From Aurantiochytrium sp. KH105 (taxonomy: Eukaryota > Sar > Bigyra > Thraustochytrida > Thraustochytriidae): DNA of 64,000 nt. Every line of letters begins with the position of its first letter. Position 1 is the first letter of the stretch. A program made the translations under genes and the position numbers. Under the pieces are notes generated by a model. The model ran no database searches. It was not told the origin of the DNA and saw only the letters and a list, made by a program, of their open reading frames with translations. Positions 8,810 to 17,761 of this stretch are shown here, in pieces. Location: positions 186,001-250,000 of the forward strand of contig BGKB01000066.1 of NCBI GenBank assembly GCA_003116975.1, given 5' to 3'.

Positions 8810-11800
8810 ATGTCACTGTACATAGACTTTCCTGTCGCGGCGCCAGCCGTCGTGCATGAAGATGAGGCCACGGAAGGTAAGGAAGATGGCCAAGGAAAGA
8901 CTTTCGATGCAATTACGACGGCCTGGTGCAAATCAGAAAGCATCCTGGCCATTGCAGGCCGAGGCCGCGGCGTTTGGTTTGCCAACGACGAGGGAGAACT
9001 CGTACAGGGTGCAGACCTCGTGCGGAGCAGTCGCAACAGCGATGCTTGCGTTTTGGATTGGCGCGTACGCAGCAAAGTTCTAGCTACTGGCTGGGACGAT
9101 GGTGCCATCACGCTGTGGAACGTCAAAGACCGCATCCTCAAGGAAGATACATCGGTGCACGCCACGGCCGTCACTGTGACATCGTGGAGCCCTGAAGGCT
9201 CACGACTTTTGACTGCAGACAAACACGGATTGATGGCACTTTGGCGTACCGATCACCGCGGTCGCCTCGCGGTAGTCTGCAAAAAGGACCTCGGGAGTGG
9301 CGAGGACATTACCTGCTGCTGCTGGATGCTCACTCCGGAGTACCGCGAAGCCCAGCGCGAGCTCGCTACTCCGCCACAGCAAGTCTTTCTCGGCACTAAA
9401 TTTGGCAATGTATACCTTGTCAATCTCAAAGGTGAGCTTCTCTGCGCTGCACGCCTCGATGCTGGCCTTCGCAGTATGAACTGGTTCGAGGAAGAGCAAA
9501 AGCTCGTTGTGGTTACGGAGGACGCTTCGCTCATTCAGCTCAAGCCAGAAAATGCGTGCACCGAGTTGCAGGTGGCTTCCAAGTCAAAGCTCTCACTGAG
9601 CGCCTCGGCTGCGATTAGCGGCATCACAGAAGCCCAATGGACCTGCCCAGGCCTCTTGGCGACTTGTGCCACAGAACCGCACATTCGTCTGTGGGATCTT
9701 GCGAACGATTCGAGCTACTCTTTGCCGCTGCCTGTCGTCGCTGGTGACACGGACGCCCCAGGGAGCCCGCGTCCTGAGGACCTTGCCACGCACATTTCTT
9801 TCAATGCAAAAACGCGCATTCTGGCTGCAAGCACACGCCAAGGCCGTCTCGCGCTGTGGCGCTTTGTCGGTGAAGCTGCGACGCCAATTTTCGAGCATGC
9901 AAGTGATGGAAATGACGCAGCTGACGAAAAGGAAAACATCCACTCTTCGACAACAAAGTCCTCTGAGGCCCTTGCGACGCGATTCCACTTTCCCGAGACA
10001 AATCGCTCGAGTTGGGAAGCCGTGGCAACGCTGAGTGCCGTGTCTGCACCGGTCTTGTCCATTGGTTGGGGGCTCCGTCAGGGCTGTCTCGCGGTCATTA
10101 TGAAGGATCGCGTGAGTATCATGAATGAAACAGTGCTGCACCGTGCTCTGCGCTGCGATGTGGCGGCCTTGCAGCTTTCAGCGCAGCGCCTTCTGGTGCA
10201 GCGTGGCGCATCGCACCGCATGGAGACGCATGTAGGTCTACGCATCAAGGGTCTCGACGTGAACGATTCACATGCTCTCGTGTGGTCACAACGTAAAGCA
10301 GAGGTGTACGCGTTTCAGGACAATCGCATGGACCGCATCGCAAGCTTTACCACGCGCGCCGAGGCCATGGCTCTCTACGGAGAAACTATCTTGCAGACTG
10401 AGGGTAGCCACCTTTCCGTGTGCAACCTGCAAGGCGTTTCGCGCGCCGAGGTCTCTTTTTCGGAGCATGAAGGCGAACCTCGCTTCATGCACATTAACGG
10501 CAAATATCTTGCTGTCGCCACGCACAAAGGCATGTTGAAAGTTCTCGATGTCTCGCGTCGGGAGCCGCGCCCAGTCGGTGGGGGCGCTTGGTTCGTTTCG
10601 TCGGCGCGTTCCAAGGGCGGCAAGCCTTTGGGCAAGCAGGTTCCAATTGGCGAGATTCGGTCCATCCGCTGCAATGCTGACGGTACCCGCGTCAGCGTGC
10701 TCTGCGATATCGTGCGAGGCCAGCATCTCCGCGAGCCCGACACGCGCATCCACGTGTGGAACCTTAACAGGGACGAGTTCCAGGCGTACGAGTTTGGCCC
10801 CACTAGATACCCTGTGTCCCATTTTTGGGACGGCCAAGAGCCCAAGCTTCTCGCCTGCGAGGCCAAGCGTCTGCGCAAGAGCGTCAACTCTTTTGAGGAG
10901 GCATCGGATGCCAAGGTCAAGTCCTCAAAGGAGCTCAAAGGCAGCCGTCTACGCATTGTCGGTGATGAGGACGAGGACTTGGGTGACTTGCGTCGCGGGA
11001 ATAGCAGCGCTAGCCGGAGCAGCAATGGGCCCAGTGGTGCTGGTGGCAATGCAGGTGTGGATGACGTGGCGGCGGCGGCGGCAGCGGACGAAGAAAAGAA
11101 TCGGCTGCAAAAGATGAGAACCGCGCTTCGGGCTCGCAATGGCAGCGCTGAAATTGCCGAGGTCGAGGTGGTCACCCTTTTTGCAACAGAGGAACGTGTC
11201 GGCGTCATGATGCAGGACGCCTTCCCACTCGATGGCAATCTCGAGGCGCTTCTCGGCATGCGCGTTCCTCGGCTCTTCTTTATCAGCAAACCGAGCGAGA
11301 ACGGTGGCGTTCCACGCCTCAAGGGTCGCACGATGCGCGACTTTGTCGGTCTCGACCAGCGTGTGGACGATGAGACGAAGCGCGCTCTCATCGACTTTAG
11401 CTACTATCTCACCATTGGCAACATGGACGAGGCCTACCGCGCCGTCAAGCTCATTGATAACGTTTCGGTGTGGGAGAACATGGCGCACATGTGCGTTAAG
11501 ACGCGGCGTCTCGACGTTGCTGAAATGTGCATGGGCAACATGGGTCACGTGCGAGGTGCGCAAGCACTGCGCGAGAGCAAGCGTGAGCCTGAGGTCGAGG
11601 CGCGCATTGCCACCGTCGCAATTCAGCTCGGTCTTCTCGAGGACGCTGAAAGGCTCTACATTGAGTGCGGGCGGTATGACCTACTCAATAAGATGCTTCG
11701 GCACAGCGGCCAGTGGACTAAATCGCTCGAAGTCGCCAACAGCTTCGATCGCATTCATCTCCGCGAGTCCCACTTTGAGTATGGTCGTCATCTCGAAAGC

Positions 11801-13663
11801 ATGGGCGACTTCAAGGCTGCTATTGCCAATTACGAGGCTTCGGGAACGCACCGCAAACAGGTTCCACGCATGCTCTTTGAAGCGGAGCGTCTTGATGAGC
11901 TCGAATCTTATATTCAAACGCAGTGCGACGAAGAGCTTACAAAATGGTGGGGCCACTACTGCGAGAGCCTTGGCGAGTACGACCGCTCGATTCGTGTCTA
12001 CCAGCGTGCATCCGACGACCTTTCCCTTGTACGGGTGCACTGCGTCATGGAGAACTTCAAGGCTGCCGCTGAGATCGCGCTCAACAGCACCAATCTTGCG
12101 GCCTCGTACCACCTCGCGCGCCAATGCGAGCAGCGCGGGGAGATCAATGAGGCAATTCAGTTTTACTCTCGCGCGGGGCGTTACAACCATGCTGTGCGCC
12201 TCGCCAAGGAGCGCGGACTCAATGCGGACATTGTTAACCTGGCCTTGCGCGCCTCGAAGACCACAATGGTGGAGGCCGCGCGATACCTTGAGGCCAAGGG
12301 TTTTAACGAAGATGCTGTGGTCCTGTACCAAAAGGGCGGCAACGTGCCTCGTGCGCTCGATCTCTGTTTTCGCTCGCAGCTCTTTGATCAACTCACGTCT
12401 ATTGCAGACAGCCTGACGCTCCGCAAGCCTTCAGCGCGCCCGGACTCGGGTTCGCGATCGCGCCCTGGGTCCGCAATGCGAAGCCAAAGCATCGACGGGA
12501 GCCAAGGTCTGCATCGCGAGCGGCCCGAGAGCGCCACAAGTCAAAGTCGCGAAGAGTATGAGCAGGACACCACGGAGTCGTCGCCAGAGATCCTCACGCG
12601 CTGCGCCGAGTTTTTCATTGAACATCGCAAGTTTGACAAGGCCGTGCACCTTTACATCACCGCTGGCGACTTTGAGACGGCGATTGAACTTTGTTTTCAC
12701 CAAAAGGTGCACATTTCCGAAGACATGGCCGAGTCCATGACGCTGGACAAGCTGTCGGCTGCTCCAAAGTCAGGTAACAAGAAGCAGACGCCGCGCGAGC
12801 TGGCCCGGATCAAGGAGCACAACGAGCGCCGTCAGCGACTTCTCGAGAGCATTGCCAAGTGCTGCAAGAAGCAAGGCTCGTATCATCTTGCCACGAAAAA
12901 GTACACGCAAGCTGGAGATCGCCTCCGCGCGATGAAGTGCTTGCTACGCTCCGGTAATACAGAGAAGATCATTCTGTATGCAAGTGTGTCCCGCAACCGC
13001 GAGATTTACATTCTCGCCGCCAACTATCTGCAGAATCTCGACTGGCGCAACGATGCGGAGATCATGAAAGCTATCATCAGCTACTACTCCAAGGCCAAAG
13101 CATACCAGCAGCTCGCCGGATTCTACGAAGCTTGTGCTCAAATGGAAGTTGACGAGTACCGTGACTACGACAAGTCTCTTGGCGCACTCAAGGAGGCTGT
13201 CAAAGCCCTCGGCAAGGAGAGGGATGGCGAGTTGAAGGAGGAAATGCTTGCCTCTCTGCAGCAACGTGTTTCCCTTGTAGAGCGTTTTGTACACGCGCGT
13301 ACGCTCGTCGTGAGCGACCCTGATGAGGCTGATCGCATTTGCAACGCGCTCTTGGCTCATCCAGAGGTCAACACAGCTGTGCGCGCGGGAGATATTTTCG
13401 CGCTGCTCGTCGAGTTTCATGTTGGGAACCGCGACTTTGACGACGCGCATCGCCTCATCGAGAACATGAAGGCACGTAACATTGCGGTGGCGCCGTACAT
13501 TGAGGCGCCTCTTCTGGACCAGATTGCTCGAGCTGTTGGCGTTGACTCCCTCATTGACGACGATGGACCGCGTGTTGGCAAGGGAAGTGCAGGTCTCGGT
13601 GTTGACTCGGGCGACGAGATTGACGACGAGATTGAGGAGGACCTGGATTGGGGTCATAAGTGA
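8810..13663 (+). CDS. IFT140: Intraflagellar transport protein 140 (IFT-A subunit)
   Basis: 1617 aa in one exon. IFT140 is a core subunit of IFT complex A, which drives retrograde transport and import of membrane proteins into cilia. The start (MSLYIDFPV) parallels the human MALYYDHQI start. Residues about 1-690 form the paired WD40 propellers, and about 850-1560 the TPR-like superhelix. Highly conserved blocks include MRDFVGL, VWENMAHMCVKTRRLDVAEMC, GSYHLATKKYTQAG and EIYILAANYLQ-LDWR. The protein ends in an acidic tail, as in the animal homologue. Two lineage-specific insertions are visible: about 80 residues, Ser/Gly/Ala-rich, at about 695-775, and a Ser/Arg-rich stretch at about 1204-1262 within the TPR region. 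Its presence implies a flagellated stage. Its 3' end faces MTD1 across 446 bp. Confidence 0.97.
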   Translation: MSLYIDFPVAAPAVVHEDEATEGKEDGQGKTFDAITTAWCKSESILAIAGRGRGVWFANDEGELVQGADLVRSSRNSDACVLDWRVRSKVLATGWDDGAITLWNVKDRILKEDTSVHATAVTVTSWSPEGSRLLTADKHGLMALWRTDHRGRLAVVCKKDLGSGEDITCCCWMLTPEYREAQRELATPPQQVFLGTKFGNVYLVNLKGELLCAARLDAGLRSMNWFEEEQKLVVVTEDASLIQLKPENACTELQVASKSKLSLSASAAISGITEAQWTCPGLLATCATEPHIRLWDLANDSSYSLPLPVVAGDTDAPGSPRPEDLATHISFNAKTRILAASTRQGRLALWRFVGEAATPIFEHASDGNDAADEKENIHSSTTKSSEALATRFHFPETNRSSWEAVATLSAVSAPVLSIGWGLRQGCLAVIMKDRVSIMNETVLHRALRCDVAALQLSAQRLLVQRGASHRMETHVGLRIKGLDVNDSHALVWSQRKAEVYAFQDNRMDRIASFTTRAEAMALYGETILQTEGSHLSVCNLQGVSRAEVSFSEHEGEPRFMHINGKYLAVATHKGMLKVLDVSRREPRPVGGGAWFVSSARSKGGKPLGKQVPIGEIRSIRCNADGTRVSVLCDIVRGQHLREPDTRIHVWNLNRDEFQAYEFGPTRYPVSHFWDGQEPKLLACEAKRLRKSVNSFEEASDAKVKSSKELKGSRLRIVGDEDEDLGDLRRGNSSASRSSNGPSGAGGNAGVDDVAAAAAADEEKNRLQKMRTALRARNGSAEIAEVEVVTLFATEERVGVMMQDAFPLDGNLEALLGMRVPRLFFISKPSENGGVPRLKGRTMRDFVGLDQRVDDETKRALIDFSYYLTIGNMDEAYRAVKLIDNVSVWENMAHMCVKTRRLDVAEMCMGNMGHVRGAQALRESKREPEVEARIATVAIQLGLLEDAERLYIECGRYDLLNKMLRHSGQWTKSLEVANSFDRIHLRESHFEYGRHLESMGDFKAAIANYEASGTHRKQVPRMLFEAERLDELESYIQTQCDEELTKWWGHYCESLGEYDRSIRVYQRASDDLSLVRVHCVMENFKAAAEIALNSTNLAASYHLARQCEQRGEINEAIQFYSRAGRYNHAVRLAKERGLNADIVNLALRASKTTMVEAARYLEAKGFNEDAVVLYQKGGNVPRALDLCFRSQLFDQLTSIADSLTLRKPSARPDSGSRSRPGSAMRSQSIDGSQGLHRERPESATSQSREEYEQDTTESSPEILTRCAEFFIEHRKFDKAVHLYITAGDFETAIELCFHQKVHISEDMAESMTLDKLSAAPKSGNKKQTPRELARIKEHNERRQRLLESIAKCCKKQGSYHLATKKYTQAGDRLRAMKCLLRSGNTEKIILYASVSRNREIYILAANYLQNLDWRNDAEIMKAIISYYSKAKAYQQLAGFYEACAQMEVDEYRDYDKSLGALKEAVKALGKERDGELKEEMLASLQQRVSLVERFVHARTLVVSDPDEADRICNALLAHPEVNTAVRAGDIFALLVEFHVGNRDFDDAHRLIENMKARNIAVAPYIEAPLLDQIARAVGVDSLIDDDGPRVGKGSAGLGVDSGDEIDDEIEEDLDWGHK

Positions 13664-14109
13664 ACGGACAAAATGTAGCAGCTGCACGATCGCCCGCGCC
13701 TGTTTCCCCCCCTTCCTGCGCATCCCGTATGCAGACGTGCGCGCATAAGTCGATAAAACTTGCATTCACATGAGCTTACGTTCACGTGTATTTTGCCACT
13801 CTCTTCGTATCTTCACGTTCCTTTGTTGGTCGGTTGTTTTTCTTCCATCACTCAATTCGTGCAGCAACAGGTTGAACGTGTCATTTTGGAAAAAAAAAAA
13901 AAAGTATGTTGGACGAGTCGGTCAAAAAGGCGAACCCGGGCAAAACGGATGGAAAGAAAGGACAAGATCTCACATCATAGTGGGATTGAATTGAGTTGAT
14001 TTGATTTGCTTGGTGTGATTTGATTTGGATTGGTTTGGTTTGATTGGATTGGTCTGGGTAGAGGATAAGGAGAGAGAAATTCGAGCAAGTTCGTCGACGA
14101 CGTGAAAAT
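13664..14109. other. Convergent 3' intergenic region
   Basis: Lies between the ends of IFT140 (+) and MTD1 (-). It contains an A tract near 13889-13903 and the TTGAT-type repeat, and nothing coding. It should hold the 3' UTRs and polyadenylation sites of both genes. Confidence 0.6.
13983..14054. repeat. Degenerate TTGAT/TTGGT pentamer repeat
   Basis: About 14 imperfect five-base units of TTGAT, TTTGG and TTGGA type, lying in the short space between two convergent 3' ends. Confidence 0.85.
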
Positions 14110-15285
14110 CTAGACGTTGACGACACGGCCTCCAGCCTCGACAACCTTGACGTTGGAGTCCGGAAGGTGGAAGTTGTTGATGAGACGGATCAAGTTGCGC
14201 TCGAGCATGGCCACAGTGACCTTGCCGACCAGTGGCACGTAACGCACGCCGGAGATCTGAAGAAGTGCCTCCTCGTCAACATTTTTGAAGTGAGAGACGT
14301 TGAGAACCACCGTGCCTGGCTGGACCCACTCGGAGGGAAGCTTGTAGTTCTCGGAGGGCACACCGGTGACAATGACTCGCGACTTTTTGCAGGCCTCCTC
14401 GACGGTCACTTCGGTGGGCAGCATCTTGGCCCGGCGCATGAGATAGATGGAGTCGATGTCGACGCTGTAGACGTCGGCGCCATCGTTGGCAAGCATGGCA
14501 CCGAGAGGGCGACCAACGATCTCGCTGCGGTTGATAATGGTCACCGTCTGCCCAGACATGCGGTCACCCAGAGGGAGGGTCTCGTCGTAGACCTTGAGGT
14601 ATTCGAGAATCTTGACGAGCGCGAGCGGGGTGCAGGGCAGGAGGCACTTCTTGTCCGATGGCTCCCCGGAGATCATGGGCAGCTGTCGTACGTTATGGTA
14701 CAGGTTGTGCCGGTACGTGAAGCAAAGACCCTCGACGTCTTTCTCGACGGCCACGAGGTCGCGCAGGTGGTCGTCCATGCGTCCGCCGTAGAACGATGGG
14801 ACGGCGCCGAAGCAAGGGTAGTAGATCATGATGCCGTGCACCTTGGGGTCCTCGTTGGCTTCCTGAACCTTGGCCTCGAGGTCGAGCGGCTTGCATTCGC
14901 GCAGCTCGAACTCGATGCCGTCCTTGCGGCAGGACTTGCCAGTCCACTCGGCGTACCGCTTGCTGGCCACATCCTCACTGGCAAGGAAGCCCACCAGCAG
15001 CGGCTTGACCTCCGCAGGCATGGCCTGCACGAGCCGCTGCGTCTCCTGGCGGAACGGCTCGGCGACCTCGGTCGCGTTGACCTTGCGGGCCGCGTCGTCT
15101 CCGGTCGAGGCCATCTTGCTCGGTTCGCCTTGGCTCGGCCCGGCTGCTCTGCTGCCGCCGCCGCCGCCGCTGCTGCTCGCCTGCCGCCGGGGCCTGGGTC
15201 CGCGCCGCGCGTCGCGTCTGCTCGCCAAGTTCCCGCGCAGGGCGCTCCGCGTCCACCGCACGCAAGCAGGTCTGCAGGCGAGCAT
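14110..15285 (-). CDS. MTD1: NAD-dependent methylenetetrahydrofolate dehydrogenase (MTD1 type)
   Basis: 391 aa from the first in-frame ATG. It oxidises 5,10-methylene-THF to 5,10-methenyl-THF with NAD+ in one-carbon metabolism. The match to yeast Mtd1 is close across the whole catalytic part: LLVGFLAS, DVEGLCFTYRHNLYHNVR, LLPCTPLALVKILEYLKVY, INRSEIVGRPLGAMLANDGA, VIVTGVPSENYK and LVGKVTVAMLERN. This is the monofunctional Mtd1 clade, not the FolD-type dehydrogenase/cyclohydrolase. Homology begins only near residue 66. A second ATG at 15114 (residue 58, MASTGDD) would give a 334-aa cytosolic-length enzyme. The 57 extra residues are Arg/Ser-rich with almost no acids, like a mitochondrial presequence. 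A CTAACTAAC element followed by AAAAGCAG at about 15322-15349, read on this strand, looks like the end of a 5' UTR intron and would favour use of the upstream ATG. Confidence 0.95.
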   Translation of the reverse strand: MLACRPACVRWTRSALRGNLASRRDARRGPRPRRQASSSGGGGGSRAAGPSQGEPSKMASTGDDAARKVNATEVAEPFRQETQRLVQAMPAEVKPLLVGFLASEDVASKRYAEWTGKSCRKDGIEFELRECKPLDLEAKVQEANEDPKVHGIMIYYPCFGAVPSFYGGRMDDHLRDLVAVEKDVEGLCFTYRHNLYHNVRQLPMISGEPSDKKCLLPCTPLALVKILEYLKVYDETLPLGDRMSGQTVTIINRSEIVGRPLGAMLANDGADVYSVDIDSIYLMRRAKMLPTEVTVEEACKKSRVIVTGVPSENYKLPSEWVQPGTVVLNVSHFKNVDEEALLQISGVRYVPLVGKVTVAMLERNLIRLINNFHLPDSNVKVVEAGGRVVNV

Positions 15286-15712
15286 GCAGGCGCCGCGAAC
15301 CGGTAATGGATGGAACGCGCTCCTGCTTTTTAACAGTAAGTTAGTTAGAGCGCCGCAGCGCGCTACAGCTACTGCTACAGCTAGCCAGCCAGGCTCTCTC
15401 CTTCACGTGTCAAGCCCGCGCGGCTCGCGCTAGCTAGCTGGCAAGTAAGCCCTCTCTCTCCCCGCCTCCCCTTCCCTCCTTCCTGCAGTGCAGCTGCCGC
15501 CTCCCCTGCATCCTCCACGCGCGAGCACGCACCGCGAGCGAGCTTGCCAGCGAGCTAGCGAGCTAGCGAGCTCCGCGAGGCAGCTGTGCTGCAGAGGGAG
15601 AGGGATGACGCTGCCGCGCCTCGATGACGCCGCTCGCGAGAGGCAGAGGCAGCGGCAGAAGTGGCCGCGTCGTGGGTCGATTCCGCGCGGTCGTTTGAGG
15701 CCACTCGTCCAC

Positions 15713-15758
15713 CCATTCATTCGATCATTCATTCATTCATTCATTCATTTATTTATTG
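15713..15758. repeat. (ATTC)n microsatellite
   Basis: About ten ATTC units grading into ATTT. A second, looser ATTC-rich patch follows at about 15810-15880. Confidence 0.9.
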
Positions 15759-16729
15759 GTAGGCCTACGTCTGTCACATTGTGGGCTCATGCGGTGCACG
15801 AGAGCTTTCACTCATCCATTCATTCGTCCTTTCATTCGTTCATTGATCCATGCTATCCATGCTCGCGTTCATTCATTTTTTTTTTGCGGCCACGCTCGTC
15901 CCACCCGTTCGCGCGTCCCGGCGCGTTCTGGCAACGGGCAGCAGGCAGCTCGCGCAAGTCCGCGGGCCCGCCGCTGCCGAGAACCGCGCCGCGAGCCCAA
16001 TTCCGGGCAGGAACCGGGCGGAGCGGAGCCCAGCACAGCCAGGTATCCCAGGCCTAGCAGCAGTGCAGGCACCGGCGAGGCTCGTAACGTAACGCGCACG
16101 GTGCGCCCGAGAGCGCTCTTGGCCGCAAGCGGACGGCGCTGCTGGCGAGGCCGGGAGAGAAGAGGAGCTGGCTGTGCGGCTGGGCAAGCGAGCTCGCGCC
16201 GCAGCCGCCTGGGCCGCGCGTCGCGGTCGCCGTCGGCAACAACTTGCAGTTGACTGTGCATGCATCTTGCGCGATGGAAGCGGGTTTGAGGAAGCAAGCA
16301 GGAATGACTGGCCGCGAGCGGAGCGAGACGTCTGAGGCGCCTCCGCTCCAGGATTGGATAGGACACAGTGTGCAGTGGCAGCGGCGATGGCAGCGATGAC
16401 AGCGATAGTAGCAGCTGCAGCAGCGATAGCAGCTGCAGCAGCAACCGCAGCAGGTGGTGGGTGTGGTAGAAGGCATCGAGGAGGCGTCTCGCGACTGCGA
16501 GCTACTCTTTATTAGGCCTAGTAACAGTAAGGGGGAGGCAAAAAAAAACTCACACGTCGTGCCCTCGCTCGCCCTCGAAGACCCGCGGGTGAGGACAGGA
16601 CATTCATAGGCTTGATATGAATTTTGAAAAGCAAGAAACGAGCCCGCCCTCAAGATCTGCCTGCCTGTTCGATTGCTCGGGCGTGAGTGCAAAAGGTGCA
16701 AAGAAGATTTCGTACCAACCAAGACAAGA

Positions 16730-16817
16730 GTCATCGTTGATGAAACCGAAAAAGCGGTTTCACTCTAGGGACGATTTTCAACCGTTAAACTAGTCGTCCC
16801 AAGTCAAATGATGAGAC
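16730..16817. other. Inverted-repeat segment able to fold as a three-way junction
   Basis: Two hairpins sit inside a closing stem. Hairpin A has an 8-bp perfect stem, TGAAACCG (16741-16748) with CGGTTTCA (16755-16762), and a six-base loop. Hairpin B has a 7-bp perfect stem, GGGACGA (16768-16774) with TCGTCCC (16794-16800), and a 19-base loop. The flanks GTCATCGTTGA (16730-16740) and TCAAATGATGAGAC (16804-16817) can pair in 11 positions with two small bulges. It contains UGAUGA at the first junction but lacks the GAAA element of a hammerhead ribozyme. It could be a structured RNA, a short inverted-repeat element or chance. It lies 280 bp upstream of the EF-hand start. Confidence 0.4.
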
Positions 16818-16939
16818 ACGGACCTTTGGCGCTCGAGTCTGGCAGGTTGAGCACGAGAGCTTGAAGCAAGGCCAACGGTCTTCTATTATAATCTCTCTCG
16901 GGTTTGCCAGTGGCTGGAAGAGGATAAGGCAGCCTGAAG

Positions 16940-16980
16940 GCAGGGCAAGGCAAGGCAAGGCAAGGCACGGCGAGGCGAAG
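16940..16980. repeat. (AAGGC)n pentamer repeat
   Basis: About eight units of AAGGC with three variants, roughly 120 bp before the EF-hand gene start. Confidence 0.9.
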
Positions 16981-17095
16981 GACTCCTCCGCCTGCTCCTT
17001 CTCCTTCGAAGGAAAGAGAGAAAGAAAGAATTAAAGCGGAGAAGAACAGACGCGGACGGCGCGTCTACGACGCGACACGACGCGGTGGGGAGAGA

Positions 17096-17560
17096 ATGTC
17101 GATCAACGTGCACGAGGTGCTGACGGAGGAGGAGATCGAGGACTGCCACAAGGCCTTCATTCAGTTCGACGCAGACGGAAGCGGCACCATCGAGTCATGG
17201 GAGCTCAAAGGCATCCTCGAGGCCTTGGGCCAAAAGCCGAGCGACCAGGAAATCCTACACATGATCAGCGAGGTCGATGACAATGACTCGAACAGTATCG
17301 AGTTTAGCGAGTTCCTCATCGTCATGGCTCGCCAAAAGCTAGAAAACAACGACACCGGCAAAGAACGCGACATCTTTGACGCATGGGTCGCCGTCGGAGG
17401 TGGTGCCGACCTGAGTGGGTTCGTTGACGCAGAAAAGCTCATCAAAATCATCAAGCATGACTTTTGCCTCAATATTGACATCGAAACCATGATCAAAGAG
17501 ATGGACACCTCTGGTGACGGACGCGTTGACTACGAAGAGTTCGTGGCCCTATTCAAGTAG
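17096..17560 (+). CDS. Calmodulin-like EF-hand protein
   Basis: 154 aa, single exon, with four EF-hand positions. Loop 1 (DADGSGTIESWE) and loop 4 (DTSGDGRVDYEE) have canonical acidic ligands at positions 1 and 12. Loop 2 (DDNDSNSIEFSE) is probably functional. The third site (around VGGGADLSGFVDAEK) is degenerate and unlikely to bind calcium. The length and the EVDDND...FSEFL segment fit the calmodulin/troponin C/centrin superfamily, but it is not calmodulin itself. The rewritten third hand reminds me of small axonemal calcium sensors such as outer-arm dynein or docking-complex light chains. That is an impression, not a demonstrated assignment. Its 3' end faces midasin across 201 bp. Confidence 0.9.
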   Translation: MSINVHEVLTEEEIEDCHKAFIQFDADGSGTIESWELKGILEALGQKPSDQEILHMISEVDDNDSNSIEFSEFLIVMARQKLENNDTGKERDIFDAWVAVGGGADLSGFVDAEKLIKIIKHDFCLNIDIETMIKEMDTSGDGRVDYEEFVALFK

Positions 17561-17761
17561 ATGTAAAGCCACCTTTGTCACACAAAACCTGCCGAGGCTG
17601 ACCTAGACAATACACAAATCATCATGTTATTCGCTGTTCTGCTAATTAAAGTATACGCGCAACGTCGCGCTATCCATGGTCCTGGTGAATCAAACCAGGC
17701 TACCACCATGCTGTCGTCGAATAGAGCATTCAAAAGGATCGCTCGCATCCACACCTCGCAA

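Larger units (their letters stand above)
15286..17095. other. Divergent GC-rich region between MTD1 and EF-hand gene
   Basis: About 1.8 kb with no supported gene; open frames are low-complexity and unlike known proteins. It holds an ATTC run, a degenerate GCA/GAT trinucleotide stretch at about 16375-16460, an AAGGC run, and a foldable segment at 16730-16817 listed separately. It presumably includes promoters for both flanking genes. Confidence 0.6.

Noticed and set aside
16737-16803. Hammerhead ribozyme core
   Set aside because: UGAUGA sits at a three-way junction, but the required GAAA between stems II and III is missing (TCACTCTA instead) and no proper cleavage triplet is placed. The reverse strand also fails.
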